Source: Apostichopus japonicus
Taxonomy: Eukaryota; Echinodermata; Holothuroidea; Aspidochirotida; Stichopodidae
NCBI RefSeq assembly: GCF_037975245.1
Contig: NC_092572.1
Location: forward strand, 28,195,989 to 28,259,988
DNA length: 64,000 bases
Reading direction: 5' to 3'
Each line of letters opens with the position of its first letter. Positions within the stretch are counted from its first letter, which is position 1. The notes beneath the pieces are model-generated. The model saw only the letters and a program-made list of their open reading frames with translations, was not told the DNA's origin and made no database searches. A program made the translations under genes and the position numbers. This document shows, piece after piece, positions 1-13,500 of the stretch.

Positions 1-1040
1 CATATCCATTTGAATATAGGTGAAAGGGTCATTTGAGTTAACCAGAGGTCAACATCATTACTATTTTTGTTAACTCCAATTATGAATTTTATCCGAGCTT
101 CACTTTTGGAGTTACCATGCTGAAATATTTTTATAATTTGACAAATGGGGACCTCAACTGATCTATTAAATATATAACTAACACAGAATTCCTAAAAATA
201 TAACCAGAGGGAAACCCCTCCCAGTGGTTACTTGCCTTTAAATACATTTCATATGCAGCACAGGGGGGTTGGCAAGCTAATCCTGGCTGAAGTTCATTTT
301 GCAAGTACCTGAGTTGACCCTTAGACCTCCACCTAAAACAGCAAAGACATTCTACTACATATGGGGAAGTCAAATCAGGATTCATATCTTCATTGAGACT
401 TGACTTTTAGAACATTTGTAGGGTAGGTTTGACTTCTGTAAACCTTAAATGAGCTTTCACCTATAGCACATAGTGGAGCAATTTTATTATCATTTGGTAA
501 TGCAGCATGCATATTTGTTCTCTTTTGTAGGCAAAGTTCTCAAGATACAGAACTTTGGCACTTCAGCTGACCCCAAATGACCTTTGACCTACACCCAAAA
601 TAGAAGGGTTCTAGAAGTCAGTATTTGAAAGAGAAGTGTTAAATATGAGAGCTAATAAAGTTTCCTATCAGCAGATATCGTGTTTACAAGGATTTCAAGT
701 TCTGACCCTGGTGACCTTTATATGAACTGTGACTACGCCAAATTCTCTAAGTACTTTACACTACAACGGATATCCTACCATGTATACTAAACTTCCTTTG
801 ATGATCAGGTTCTGGCGATTTTCACATTTGTCCTTTGCTGACAGCAAATGACATTTGACCTCCCTCAAAATCATTACGGATCTTGGACTAAATTATGGGG
901 AAGACATGTGAATAATATGAGAACTGCAGAAGTTACCTACCTTGACATGTTCCAAACTAGGGTGTCACATACAAACAGGCCCTTACACATGCACATGCCA
1001 ACCTGACAGAATAGGTTTTTTTGCTTCCAGCAAGGAACCT
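1..1040 (+). repeat. TGACCT-rich dispersed repeat
   Basis: Series of modules with phrases such as 'ccaaatgacctttgacct' (572-590) and 'aaatgacatttgacct', ending with a terminal hairpin-like 'ttgcttccagcaaggaacc' near 1021-1039. The same ending recurs at 17132-17157 and 35318-35342. Nothing coding is recognisable here on either strand, though the receptor gene must cross it. Confidence 0.6.
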
Positions 1041-1377
1041 ACAACGGTTTTAGGGTACAATATCCCATTGCCAGGATACTATGTGTAGGTACAGTATGAG
1101 ATATCAATATGTGTCAGTTAAAGACCTAATTTCAAGCATGCATAGATCATAGCATAATTACTAGAACAATACATAAGAGCTTTAATGGCTTAATAAATGA
1201 AAATATATGTTGTTTTCAATGTACATGCAAGCACTGAGGTAGAACATATTCAATAGTTTTGTATTGAAGAACAAGTTCCTCTTAACAAAAAAGTCAAAGA
1301 ATTCACATAGGCAGCTGATAAATGATGTCAAGTGATAATAAACTTAAAGGCAAGATAAATATAAACTGTTCACAAAC

Positions 1378-1515
1378 CTTGAAGTCGACAATCAACTCTA
1401 CTGGATCTTCCTGAGCAGCTTCGAAGACTAAAAAACAAGTTTCTTCTCCAACCTTCTCGAAGAAAAATGAACGCCGACAGACCACAGGGGCTGCTACGTA
1501 TAAATAAGGTATTGT
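1378..1515 (-). CDS. receptor exon 13: UPA-like end, last coding exon seen
   Basis: Acceptor GCTGCAG|ACAATA, donor TTCAAG|GTTTGT, 138 nt, phase 0 on both sides. It codes TIPYLYVAAPVVCRRSFFF then EKVGEETCFLVFEAAQEDP and VELIVDFK. The same exon end occurs at 63116-63223, FKATQTETIELIVPFK with an identical GTTTGT donor, which supports both models. The gene must continue below position 1. Intron sequence in between has no clear further exon. Confidence 0.72.
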
Positions 1516-4500
1516 CTGCAGCAAAGTGAAATTAACTGTTAGTCATCTGATGTAGGGCAGGTTTCCTTTTTTTGAAATGTGCAATACTCAAGCATTTATT
1601 ATTCTAAAGTGACAGTTTTGCCTTTGTTGCCCTCAACCAACAATCCCCCTTTTGACTTTGGCAAAGTGACTAAATTTTGAAAACTATGAAGTTTCAAACA
1701 CCATAGGCTCTTTGTGTAAACATATAACAAACTGATTTGAGATACTACTGTTTGTCCCCTTCCAGATTATGGGAGCCTTTCTGCAAACTATCAAAGTAAA
1801 TACTTACTTTGGAGATGGAATGGTTAATCTGAGAAATATGACCTTAGTCCGAACCCCACCTCAAAATATATGCAGACAATTGTTGTGATTGACAGAAACT
1901 ATCCACTGGATTACAATAAACTCTTAATGTAGATCAACTTAGTCACTGACTGAATCAAGTTCATTCTTAAGAAATAGTTTTGACAATTAACATCCCTTGA
2001 AAAAAATTTCCATTTAACAGACATCAAACCAGGGAACAGTTTGACCACTGGGCTTGACTTATCTACCAACAATGTTTTGGTACAGTGTGAATAATTTTGA
2101 CCGTGTGGGAAATTATATACTGTAACCGACTTCATGTCTGTAACATGTACAAAATCAGCCCTGAAATATTATGCTGTACTTAATATTGTGCCACCTTCCA
2201 GTGGCATGCAAATGGGGGGGGGGGGGTCCCACCTATGTTGATAGTCTGGGGAAGATCATTGTCAGGGATATCACTTAGTCAGTGAATAACCCTTTATCTA
2301 CATCAGCTGTAATATCAATTAGGACACCGCACATTACGTTTCTGTGTTAATTCAGTATCACATACTGTTCCCCTTCCATCCCCCCTCCCCCTCCTTCAAG
2401 GGTGAAACTCAAACATGCCTCATCCTTCTTGTTTCTATATTCCATGTTAGCATTAATTCTATGTCTCCGAGTGAGTTATGTTTTTTCTTCATGAATTTAT
2501 GAATAATCTGTAAAAATTATGTTTTTTTCTCTCAACAATTGTACAAGCTTGAAAGTAGTAAATGGTAACAAAAATATGTGCCTAGCTAGTTTTCGAAGTA
2601 AAAAACTTTCCAAACGGGTAGGGCACCACTCCCACCAGACACCTCCCAATATCAGTCTGTAAAGTCTGCCCCCCCCCCCCACCTTCCAAATCCGATGCAT
2701 GCCACTGAACTGTTTAAACCAAGCTTGCTGAAAATCTGAACAAGCATCTAGAACATATTCAAGTTGGAAAAGCATGCTTTCGTTTGTTTGCTACGTAATA
2801 GCTTCAATAAGAACCTTAGACCTTACATTACTGATTACTGCTACTTGGATTCATGATATCGATGCCAAATAAAAAGATTCATATGAAAAATATTTCACTT
2901 TTCAGTTAATTATTCCCTGAAACATCCTTTGACCTCTTATCCTTGTAAAACATTTGTGCCAACTCATCAACCAACCACCCACTCCATAAACTTTCATCCT
3001 GAAGCATTTTGAAGGTTTTTATCTTTGGACCTGCCTTAACCCCAAATGACCTTTGACACACTATACTTTAGGTGTAAGGTTTATGGAGCCCCTGGCAGGG
3101 GAAACAACTTGAACATCTTCACAGACCGGTGCTTAATATGCAGGCATTCCGAAGCACACATGAATCTTAAACCTGTGTTAATTGGTCAACAAGAAGAAAT
3201 CAAATACAATTACCTTCACTTTTTCCTCTCCTGTATATTTCCAGGACTTTGGCTGTACCTCTTTAAATATTATCTTCAAAGGCAAGTTTCCCTCTTTCCG
3301 AAATATGAACGGAATTTCTTCCAAAATTTGCAAATTATTCTTGACAGAAAAACAAAGTATTGATAAAACAAAGAGATATAATCAATACATCCATGTGAAA
3401 TTAACGTGCTTAGACCTAATACTTGTGCTTCAATCTCTATGAAATGTCATCCCAACTTGATATTATTATCACATTCAGGGATGTGCCCGGGATTTTCTGA
3501 GTGCCGGGTATACTGATCGCCGCCCTGGGGGAGAGGTCTAAGGGCAGGGGTGACATTTCGATTTTTGAAGTTGTATACAGAGCTAGGATAGTGTGATACT
3601 GCATGCTGCAGCTTAAAGCCACCCCTACTCCATATCTCCGCACCTGTATTTACGTGAATTTGACAAATGGGAGGAAACAAGGATACATGTGGCCTAATTT
3701 CTGTTGATTATAATGTTACAAATGTCGGGACTTTAGATGATAATAGTGCTGGGCGGGATTCACAATTTTTAAGACAGTGCTGGGCGGTAATTTTAGTGCC
3801 GCCCAGCGTGGGCTCATCTCTGGACATTGATGCTGATTGACAAGTTTTTATATGTTATGAGTTAAACGCAGATTTGCCCATTTACCATGAGGCCTTTAGA
3901 AAACTATATAGGTAATCATAGCATATAGAGCAGAGGTATTCTATATTGTATCAGATTATTATGTTTGACAACAAGCCGGATGTCTAACATGAGCATTATG
4001 TAACAGACTTGTATCCCCGGAGTTTGCATTCGTAGATGAGTACATTTTGCCGAACTCCTAATCTTTACTGTACTCACTACTTTTTTAGTCAAACACCCAT
4101 GTCTATTTCCATATTTATTATGACTGCAGTAATTTCCCTAATCTTGTATGGATACATTTGCTGCATATATTTTACTTTCAAACAACTTCACAACATGTTG
4201 TATACAGTGAGTGTACACTTCATTATGGAACATCATTATCATTATGGTTATCATTATCATTACAATATTAAGTGTAATCCAAAATTTTGTAAAAATATGC
4301 ACTATGGCATCTCTTAAACACTGCTCGAGTGTGAAATCTTGATATCTACCTCGAGTAAAATTCTCTAACATTGAGATGTTTTTGCATGCACATACTGTGG
4401 CTGATTTCACCATTAAAGATGTTTCTCTTCCAAGTAATCGAAACATCCACCCCCCCCCCCCCCCCAGCCAGCACACATATACACACTTATATCAACTTTT

Positions 4501-7500
4501 CATAAAATCTACTGCCTCTTTCCCAAACAAAGAGTTCTATATTGTATACCAACTGTACTGTAGTGTAGCTTACTAATAGTGTTTTTGTAATCTTTTCGGT
4601 GTCGTTAACTAAAGAAGGTGTCTAATTTTCCAATTACTTGATCCTTTGTATTAATTACTCGCCTCTTGTTAAATCGCATGTTACTACGTGTTTTTACAAA
4701 CAATAATACTATAAAACTATTAATTGGTGTTATACCTTGTTTGGACTACAAATTTGGGAGCACTGCTCTCAGAACCCCCCTTCCCCCCCCCTCCTGATGT
4801 CCCTTTCTTGTTCCCTCCTGCAAGTTCTCTCCAAATGGAAAATCGATCTTGATAATGTACAAAAAGATCTAGTGATTTCCATCAATTTCTGACAAAATAG
4901 AACAAGTTTCCTTTGCAAAATTCTGACTTAGGAGATTAAACATCACACATATATCAGAAATAGAGTTTTACCTTTACTAATACTCCTACTCATGTACGTT
5001 TCCTGTACTCATACTTGCACTTGGGCATCATAATCATACTCATGCAACTGGATACTCGCACTCTAAGTGTAGTATGTCCTGTAAGTTGATTTGTGTTTAA
5101 CATAAATAACATTTCAAATAACTTGAACCACGTGTTAGTGGCTTTATTGTTTCACTGTTTAATTACACTAATTAAAATTATTACATTACAAACAGATGTA
5201 GCTAACAATTTATTGCAACAATGATAATCATTTACTTTGACTCACCGGTCTTTCACCTGGCAGTTTAGGGTAGAAGCCAACGTGTATGGGTATTATTTTA
5301 GAAAGTGGGTTCAGGTTACCAGCAGCATAGACTTGGATCTTCTTAAATTCAACGATCTTGCCATCAATCTCACATGTCTCCCAGGAAAAGCTTTCAATCC
5401 AGATTACACAGTTTGTGTCATTCAGCTGATACAAAACATTAGGTTTTGGTCTCCACATTGGCTTAGAACCTGTATCAAAACAAAGTATAGCAGGAGCCTA
5501 AAAAGTTGATACTGTCAATTCTTAATTTTCCTTTCTTTTCAAGCACACACTTTACAGATAATGCAGAAGTTCATAAAGAACTTCCCAGAATAATTTTTGC
5601 TTGCAACCCAGCGGTACTTGTAGTGAGTTAAAATTGCACAAAAGACATCGTTAGATTTCATTATGATGGTTATATTAACATCTTTACCTACTAAGTTATA
5701 TTGTGATGAAATGTTATACTCCTATTATTTCTGAAAGTCAACTTATAACATGTATGGAATGATGACAGCTGTATTAGCTAGCAACATTAAAATATGTACT
5801 GCATATCTTTGTTGTGAAAAAGAATTTTTTTACAATCATTTAGCAAGCAAATATTTCTTCATGTGAAGACTGCTGCATGCATCAAGATTATGAAACCTAA
5901 ACACACTGTCGATTATCTGTTGACAACACTAAAGGCAACATAGACACTAATATAGTCTTGGTAGGTGTGACAGATACTGCATACCAGGAATGAACAATAC
6001 ATCCAGTATACATATACTGTGGGGTGTTGGTGTCTCTTCCATGTCTAGCTTAGTCAGAGTTCCTACACTTCATATATAAAGTACCTTTAGCATGGTGACT
6101 GCTGTACACCATGGCTTTACGTTCACCAGTGTTCTTCAACTGCAGACAGTGTGGCAGGGTGAGTTTTGCTAGCTGATGTAACTTCAGATTATCAGGTAGA
6201 AGTTCCACTACTACTGTTGAGTTACTGGTAAATGATGATTTAGACTCTTCTTGAAAACTGATTGGTATGATTCTCATCTGGATCAAGCATTCCTGTTCAA
6301 TAGCACCACAAGGAATCTCTAGTTTAACACCAGTCCCTGGTATCTCTAGAATCCCTCCTTCCTTGTTAACCAAAGATTGTATGCTAAGAGATGTGTCCAA
6401 GTCAATATCTAGTAATGAGTGTAAAGAGAATATCATGAATAGCATCACAAATTAGTTACAAAACAAACATGCCAGTAATCTCCAATTATATAGTTTAAAC
6501 ATCAATCGGTGTAGTCTAGTAACACTGTTGCCTCAATAAAGTATGTTAATTTGTTCTCTAAAGTGTGTCATTATAGCTCCATGGTCAGTTCAACTCCTTA
6601 TTGAGCCATCGACCTTACTATTTATTTAATGCATAAGCTTTCATATAAATTATGCAAATTCAAGTCCATAAACTTGCTGAGTATTACAGTTAGACATAGC
6701 TTTACCATATGTGAACCTTTTGTATGGTCCTGTATGAGACCCACAGATATTGTATGTTCAGGCATCATGAAAGATTTCATTAAACAATGTTGAACAACTG
6801 GTAAAAAGGGTATCACATCTGTCAGTATACAGTGCTACATCTGTTAAAGGCCAGCTTATGCAATATGAACAATCTTAACTGCTCATGTTAGGTAAATCAC
6901 AGCATGATAGAAGTGTGAAATAAGAGGGAAAGGTCACACAATGTCACTTTCCCTTTCCACTTCGATCCAACTAAATTGTCATGTGCCATTGCACGTTTGC
7001 TTGAATCTAACGAAGCACACTGTTTATGGTGTTACCACACAGACTATAACTGTTCTGATTTACTTTACCAGCTCAAGAGTGTTCTCTTCTCTGTGGGTGT
7101 CAAAATGCTACCTAAGACCTAATTCATTTTTCATCCTGGATAGTTCCACACTAAGGTCAGGATTTATCTTTATATCCCCAAAGATTACATGCTTTGAAGA
7201 TTGCCATATCTCAGCCTATCTACTAAACTACAAACTATGTCAAAGGCTAGTGCTGCCATTGTTATTCACATTATTCAATTATTCATCATTGCTACAGTAT
7301 TACATCTTCAATTATATTTTTATAAAATGTTTACTTTGTAAAACTCTTCTTATCTCAATTTCAATAAGTCAATCATGATCCCTTTTCTAAAAAAAGAGTT
7401 ATTCCAGTAACTATCTCCTTGGTTCTGGGAATCATAAAGTTTAAAATAAATAAGTTTAAGCTAGACACACCTTTAACTGCTTTTGTTGCTGATGGTTCAT

Positions 7501-10500
7501 TAGAGCTCCTACTGTGTAGTCTAAACTCCATCTGGAGGAAGAAATAATTCCAGATAAATACAATAGAAACAATTATCAATTTAGATTTGCTGGTAACTGA
7601 CAGAACTTCTCCATATCAACAATCAAAACAAATATACGATGGAAAAATGCTTACAAACTTGCATTTTAACAAATAACACTTTATCATTTGACAAAAACAA
7701 GAAAAGATTATGTTTATCTCACCGGCCATTTTCCAGTGTGCACATCTAAAGTGTGAATTACATTGGCTCCAATGGTCCATTCAACTGCAAAGAGCATATT
7801 TGATCACATATAACTGTTGTGGTTATTGCAAATAGAACTGCAATTCTCTTAAATTAATGATTTTACTATTCGCTAAATGGTGACAATTTGTTGCCAAGAA
7901 ATTGCAGTAACATCTTGTTCTAGACTAGATCTGCAAATAACTATGTGTTTCGTAAACAACTGATTGAAAAGTAACAACTGATTGTTTACCAATTTGTGAG
8001 AAATACTGTTATGCTTGCAGAAATTAAGTGTAAGTGATAAATGAAAATCAGAGAATAGCCTCAGTCTGATCTCTCTCATGATCTTCTTTATATCAAGTAC
8101 ATTAAACAACCAGAAAACCAACTTACTACTGGATCTACATAGAAGTGCAAAAATTCAGCCACCCTTTACACTTGGAGTTTTTGTTGTGACAAGGTTTCTA
8201 GACTTTTGACCTCCACAAAGAAAACAAAAGGGTTCTTGCACTCATCAATGTAAAGTGAATCCACATGCCATATATGCTTAAGTTCATTGATGCTGTAGTT
8301 TTGGAGAAGTTTGTCATTTCTACAGAGTATTCAGACTTTACAGTAACTCATGTTATCTCAAATGAAAACTGCTTCTCACAAACTCAGTATAGCTCTAAAT
8401 TCACCCATATATACACCATCAATATGATGCAGATTTGTGTTGCCTTTGACAAGGAATCAAAACTCAATTGATCCAAGTTATTTCTCTATACTTTGAGTAC
8501 ATTACAAAGTGCTTCAAACAAAGATGTTAGAAAACCAATGTAGATTTTACTTGTTTTAAATGTCAAGTCGACTACACATTACTTCCTTTGACTGTGTGGT
8601 AAGTATTTACCTACAACATGCTACCATGGGACTTAATTTACATAACCAAACAAAAGTGGTATTCATTAATTACTAAGTGACATTGTACCTGAAATATTTC
8701 GGGATTGTAAGGCTTTCAGAATCTTGTCATCTGTCACATCCTTCGGTGGACTTGGAAAGAGTAAACTAGGGTTAAAGAAAGTGAAGAAACAATATACACT
8801 GTTATTATATACAGAAGTTCTTAGCAGCAAAGGTTAAAATATTGAACCATATGTTTTAGTTGTTCATTTCACTGTTGAGTTTTTGATGAGTGTTTACAAT
8901 GCATTGTGTCCTTTTTTTCTCCATGCATTGTATATATTTCATAAAAGTAATATTGAATGTGCATATATTCTCAATATCCTGATTAAATAGGAATGGATAC
9001 ATTGGTCCGTTATGTAAACAACAAAACAGTTACAAATGAACTCTGTGTGACCTACAGAAAGATACCAACAGTGACTATTTCTTTCCTGTTGGCTTTACTT
9101 ATATTCATCTTCAACTATTTTTGTCTCTATCTCCATGTAGGTATGTATTCTCAGTTTTGTTTTCATTGTTTCAATAAACGAAAGATATTAAATTTCTACT
9201 TACCATGCTGCATTAACATGTTTACAATTTAAAATGAATTTTAGAAGGTCTTCATAATCTTTGTCGATTAGTTTCTGGTCCCATCGATCCATTTCAATAG
9301 CCTCAAGAGTTTCTAATATACCAAGCCATACATCGTCCTGTAAGACAAGGGCCTTGTCTGTAACTTTTTCAACCACATCTGAAAACTTCAGACGCTTTAT
9401 TGGAACCTAAAAATGAACAGAGTGTTTCACACATTAAAACCTGACATCAGTATTCACAGATAACAGAGGGTCTATTTGAGAAATTTAAATGCCCCGTGGA
9501 ATAAGGGAAGGTACAATGGCAATAGAGGACTGGGGTAAAAAATGTACTCACTAAGAGAACCAATTCAACACTGACTTGATCATAAAACATAATAAAGTAT
9601 ATATTACTGGGAAGTCACTCAAGCATAATTTTCGACGGGCTAAAATGTTTATCAAGCATCTTCATGCTACCAATATGTTAAGGAATATGGAGTTACTTTT
9701 AGAAATGGAAAGTGTTAAAAAAAAGTGACTGTACCTTTGATTTTGAAGCAAAGGTCACCATAGAAACTTTTGACCTCAGCAGCAGTCGACTATCTCCAGA
9801 GCTGAAGTTGATGGATTCTCTTCTACAGATCTCGGTGACAATGTCCTTGAACTTGTGTCCTTTGTACTCATCATGCTCAGCAAAACAAAGACAGATGCAG
9901 TTCATGATGTAATCAGGAATCTCCCCATCTCCTATTTTAAAGTCTCTCATTAGAAAACTGGCAATGAAATGAAAGCTGGGAGGACAGATGTGACAAGTGA
10001 AGCGCAAGACATAATGGAGATCAGCTGGGTCTATGTTAGCCAGGTGTTCTCTGAACAATTGATACTTGTAATGGTGTTCAGTTGATTTGTGACCCCAGAA
10101 GAGGTGGGCTAAATACTTTGCTGCAAACCACTCTTGGATTAACTTATGAAGGAATTTAACCTGTAAAGAGACATATTTTGCAGCTTTTCCTTTCTGCAAA
10201 GGTTTTGATTTCTTCTCTTGCGATTCCAATATTAGTTTTCTCTCTGATTGACTGACAGATGCTGAGAGATCAGGATCAGGGGATACCCCTCTCTTTACCT
10301 CTGAAGTAACATTAGATGTGTTCAGTGAGTCATCACTGATGGAATCAGTCTGGGGAGTTCCACTGCCTGAGTCAGTCTGAAGATTTCTATCAGGGGAATT
10401 AAATGGAGTTCCTTCCTCAACAACAAGTATCCCAGAATCTATCCATGCTTTGCTATTAGTGACACTTCTATCCACAAAGTCTTTCTGCCAAAACAATTGT

Positions 10501-13500
10501 TGGTTTCCTTTACAGAGGCCATTAAATGCAAGTTCCTCCAACGTAATGTGGGGTTCTATTGAAACTTCACTCTCTAATCTGCTCTCATCCTCTTCACGAA
10601 CTGATTCCTGCTGCTGGTATGACAGATGTCCCGAGGTGTCTTCCTCATCCTGCACAGAACACAGAATATCTACAATGGCCTTCACGAACGGAGTAACCCT
10701 GTCGAGCTGACCAACTTGTAACTTTCCTAATCTATCAATGTTATGTACTAACAGCACAAAGAGTAGTGGAACATTACAAAGATCAAGAATAAATGGAACA
10801 CTATCAATCAATTCCTTTACTTCTTCTTGCTTTTTGACATCATTAGAGTAGACTTTTTCAATGTATTCATCCCTCTCATCCTCACCAAAGCTTCCTATCT
10901 TCAACATTGGACCTGGAGGTAGATGCTTGGCATAATCTGTCCTAGCTGTGATTATAACAATGCAGTTGGACAGTTTCTCCTTTGTCATTACTCTCATGAC
11001 TTCTGAGGGACTTCCATCTTTGGTTCCACCATTGTATTCTTCTAACCCATCCAATATGAGGTAGACTTTCTTCTTACCACTGTTAAGCATAGACTCAATA
11101 TCCTCTTCTGTAATGGGAATGCCTTTACGGATGTAGAACATCTTGATAGCTTGAATAATTGTCATGTCATCAACAATTTTTAAGGGCAGATAGATGACCA
11201 TGGGGATATCCATAAGCTTTCCACAACACCAGTCATAGGCCAACTGAGAGGAGAGCATTGTCTTGCCGCAGCCTGGCTGTCCTTCCAGAATGATTCGAGT
11301 CTCTGCTTTTAGTCTTTCTTCAGTAAAGATATCTAGGTAGTGCAGCTTACATTTTCGGTCAACTTCTCTGCTAGTTATTTTTGAACCAGAATTTGTTAAG
11401 ACTAAGCGGCTGGCAATAAAGAGATCATTAGATTTCCATTGACAAGACTTCATCCAGGGGACAGGAGTCATTGTTTCAAACCAACTCTTCATCTTCTGTT
11501 GTAAGCATTTCAGGAATAAGCTCTCTTTGTCTTTAAAACAAGGAAACAGAAAGCACAGTTCAATTTATATTGAAACAAGTTAAAATGTTTCACAATTTAT
11601 GACAATATAAAGAATATCTACCATACTGAAAAACAAGTGTGCTTTGATATCAATAGTTTGGGCAATCTCGTAACACTGTATCTTTCGTAACATTTCTTAA
11701 CAACTACAGTAGTATAATCTTCAAATGTAAAGGAAACTCACACCTAACACAAACTAAGACATGTGTCATTGCTCAAACATGCTAGTCAGTTTAAAAATTA
11801 CTCAGTAATACAAACAGCAATAACAAATAGTTTCATACATCCAGACTTGAAACAATTGGAAACGCAGATGTTTTTATATTTCATTCATACCATCAGATAC
11901 TGTTCTCTATCTGCAATTTATTTTCAAAGACTACATGTACCACTATTGACAAATCCAAATTTAAAGATTTTCTTTTATTTTAGAGACAAACATTGCACAA
12001 TGATTGCTGTCATAAATGGAAAGAATTGATACTGTCCTTATTTATTTGTCACTGATCAAGTAGGACTCCTCCATAATTAGGAGCAGTGTTTAATTGTGAA
12101 GTCATTTGAGTACACTGCAAACTGCAGCTTCCTGGGACACTACTAAAACATTTTCAAAGGATTAATATCATAACTTTAATTTTACAGGAGAAAGAGCTGT
12201 TGGTATAGTCACTGTATGACATCACAGATTACACAGTAGAACAATGCACTCATCATACCAAAGTGAAAACCTGCATTATTATATTTCTCAACAACAGACA
12301 ATGCTATGAAGCTGTGAGTTGCATCAATGTGCTTCAGTTCAAAACATATTTTGACATCTCATTCTTCATTATCCCTAAAATATCCTGTAATCCACACATA
12401 TGATTTTTAGATAATGAGTGCATTTTGTGTGTTTAACCGTTTGAGCTATGAAGTCTTAAGTCAGGAATGTTCCTTAAAACTGACACTTGTACCAGTGGAG
12501 TGTAAAGTTTGTAACATACACATGAGTTTACAATACCTTCATCTTGTGCCTTTGTTTTGTCAGAAAGTGCCAAGGACTGGTATTCGTGTATCTTAGCTAC
12601 TGCCTGGAGAAGACGATATTCCTCTAAAGGAGTCTCTAATTTGCTGACATCAGAAGGATTAATGATACCCATCTTATCAATTGTCAGGAGGAAGGAGAGT
12701 CCTGGATTCTGACTGGAGATAACTGTCTTCTTGTTCTTAACTTCAAAGTTATCACACAGTTTCACTGTTATGGAAAATGTCAAATGAGCAGAGAGGCCGG
12801 CGAGGAATCTATCGTATTCAGTTTCTTGATCTGAAATGTTTAAGGTAAAACATTAAATTAAGTTTCCAGTTTTTGTTAAATATCCACAGATACGTACAGG
12901 CACACTGATAAATGCATAATCCACATCATGGCACAGGGTGACTTTTGCTCACTTGTACAAATGTACATATGTACATATGTACTATGTTTTGGTGTGCACA
13001 TTTTGGTTGCCAGCATCTAGAATAAATCACCACCGGTGTTATGTATCAATACTTAAAGTGGGATCTTTCTGGGGGTAGGGGTGGGGAAGGGGGATAGGGC
13101 AAGTTGGGGGCAGGGGTATGGCTTTTTAAGTAAGTGCATTTTGGAAGTACCAAAGGTGAAGCAAAAGACATAATTACAAGAGAGCTTGTGATTATTGGCC
13201 TACCTCTTAGCTTCATGTACGTCTCTGTTAATAAGTGAGTATGGTTGATCTTCAGCTCAGTGAGTGCATCAGTTAATCGATTCACATTTGAAGGGTGTAT
13301 GTATCCTCTCTCTTCAAGGGCAAGCAGAAAGTTCTTTGAGCACAAGGGACTTGTAATAATGGTCTGCACTTGATCAGGTGGTAGTGAAAAGTAGCGGCCT
13401 AAATTCCCACAGTCAGTTTGGGTTAGCTTTAAAGAAAGTTCTTCTTTCAGTTGGCTGAAGGTGAAGATGGATGCCTATGGAAGAGAGAAACAACAATAAT

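Larger units (their letters stand above)
5470..9758. other. receptor introns between the linker and ZU5 exons
   Basis: Introns between the exons listed for 6085-9406. A short TGACCT-repeat scrap ('ttttgacctccacaaag') is at about 8205. Otherwise AT-rich unique-looking DNA with no recognisable element. Confidence 0.45.

Noticed and set aside
1-1370. Death domain exon of the receptor
   Set aside because: Expected after UPA by analogy with PIDD and UNC5, but no helical exon with good borders is visible; it may lie beyond the edge or be absent.
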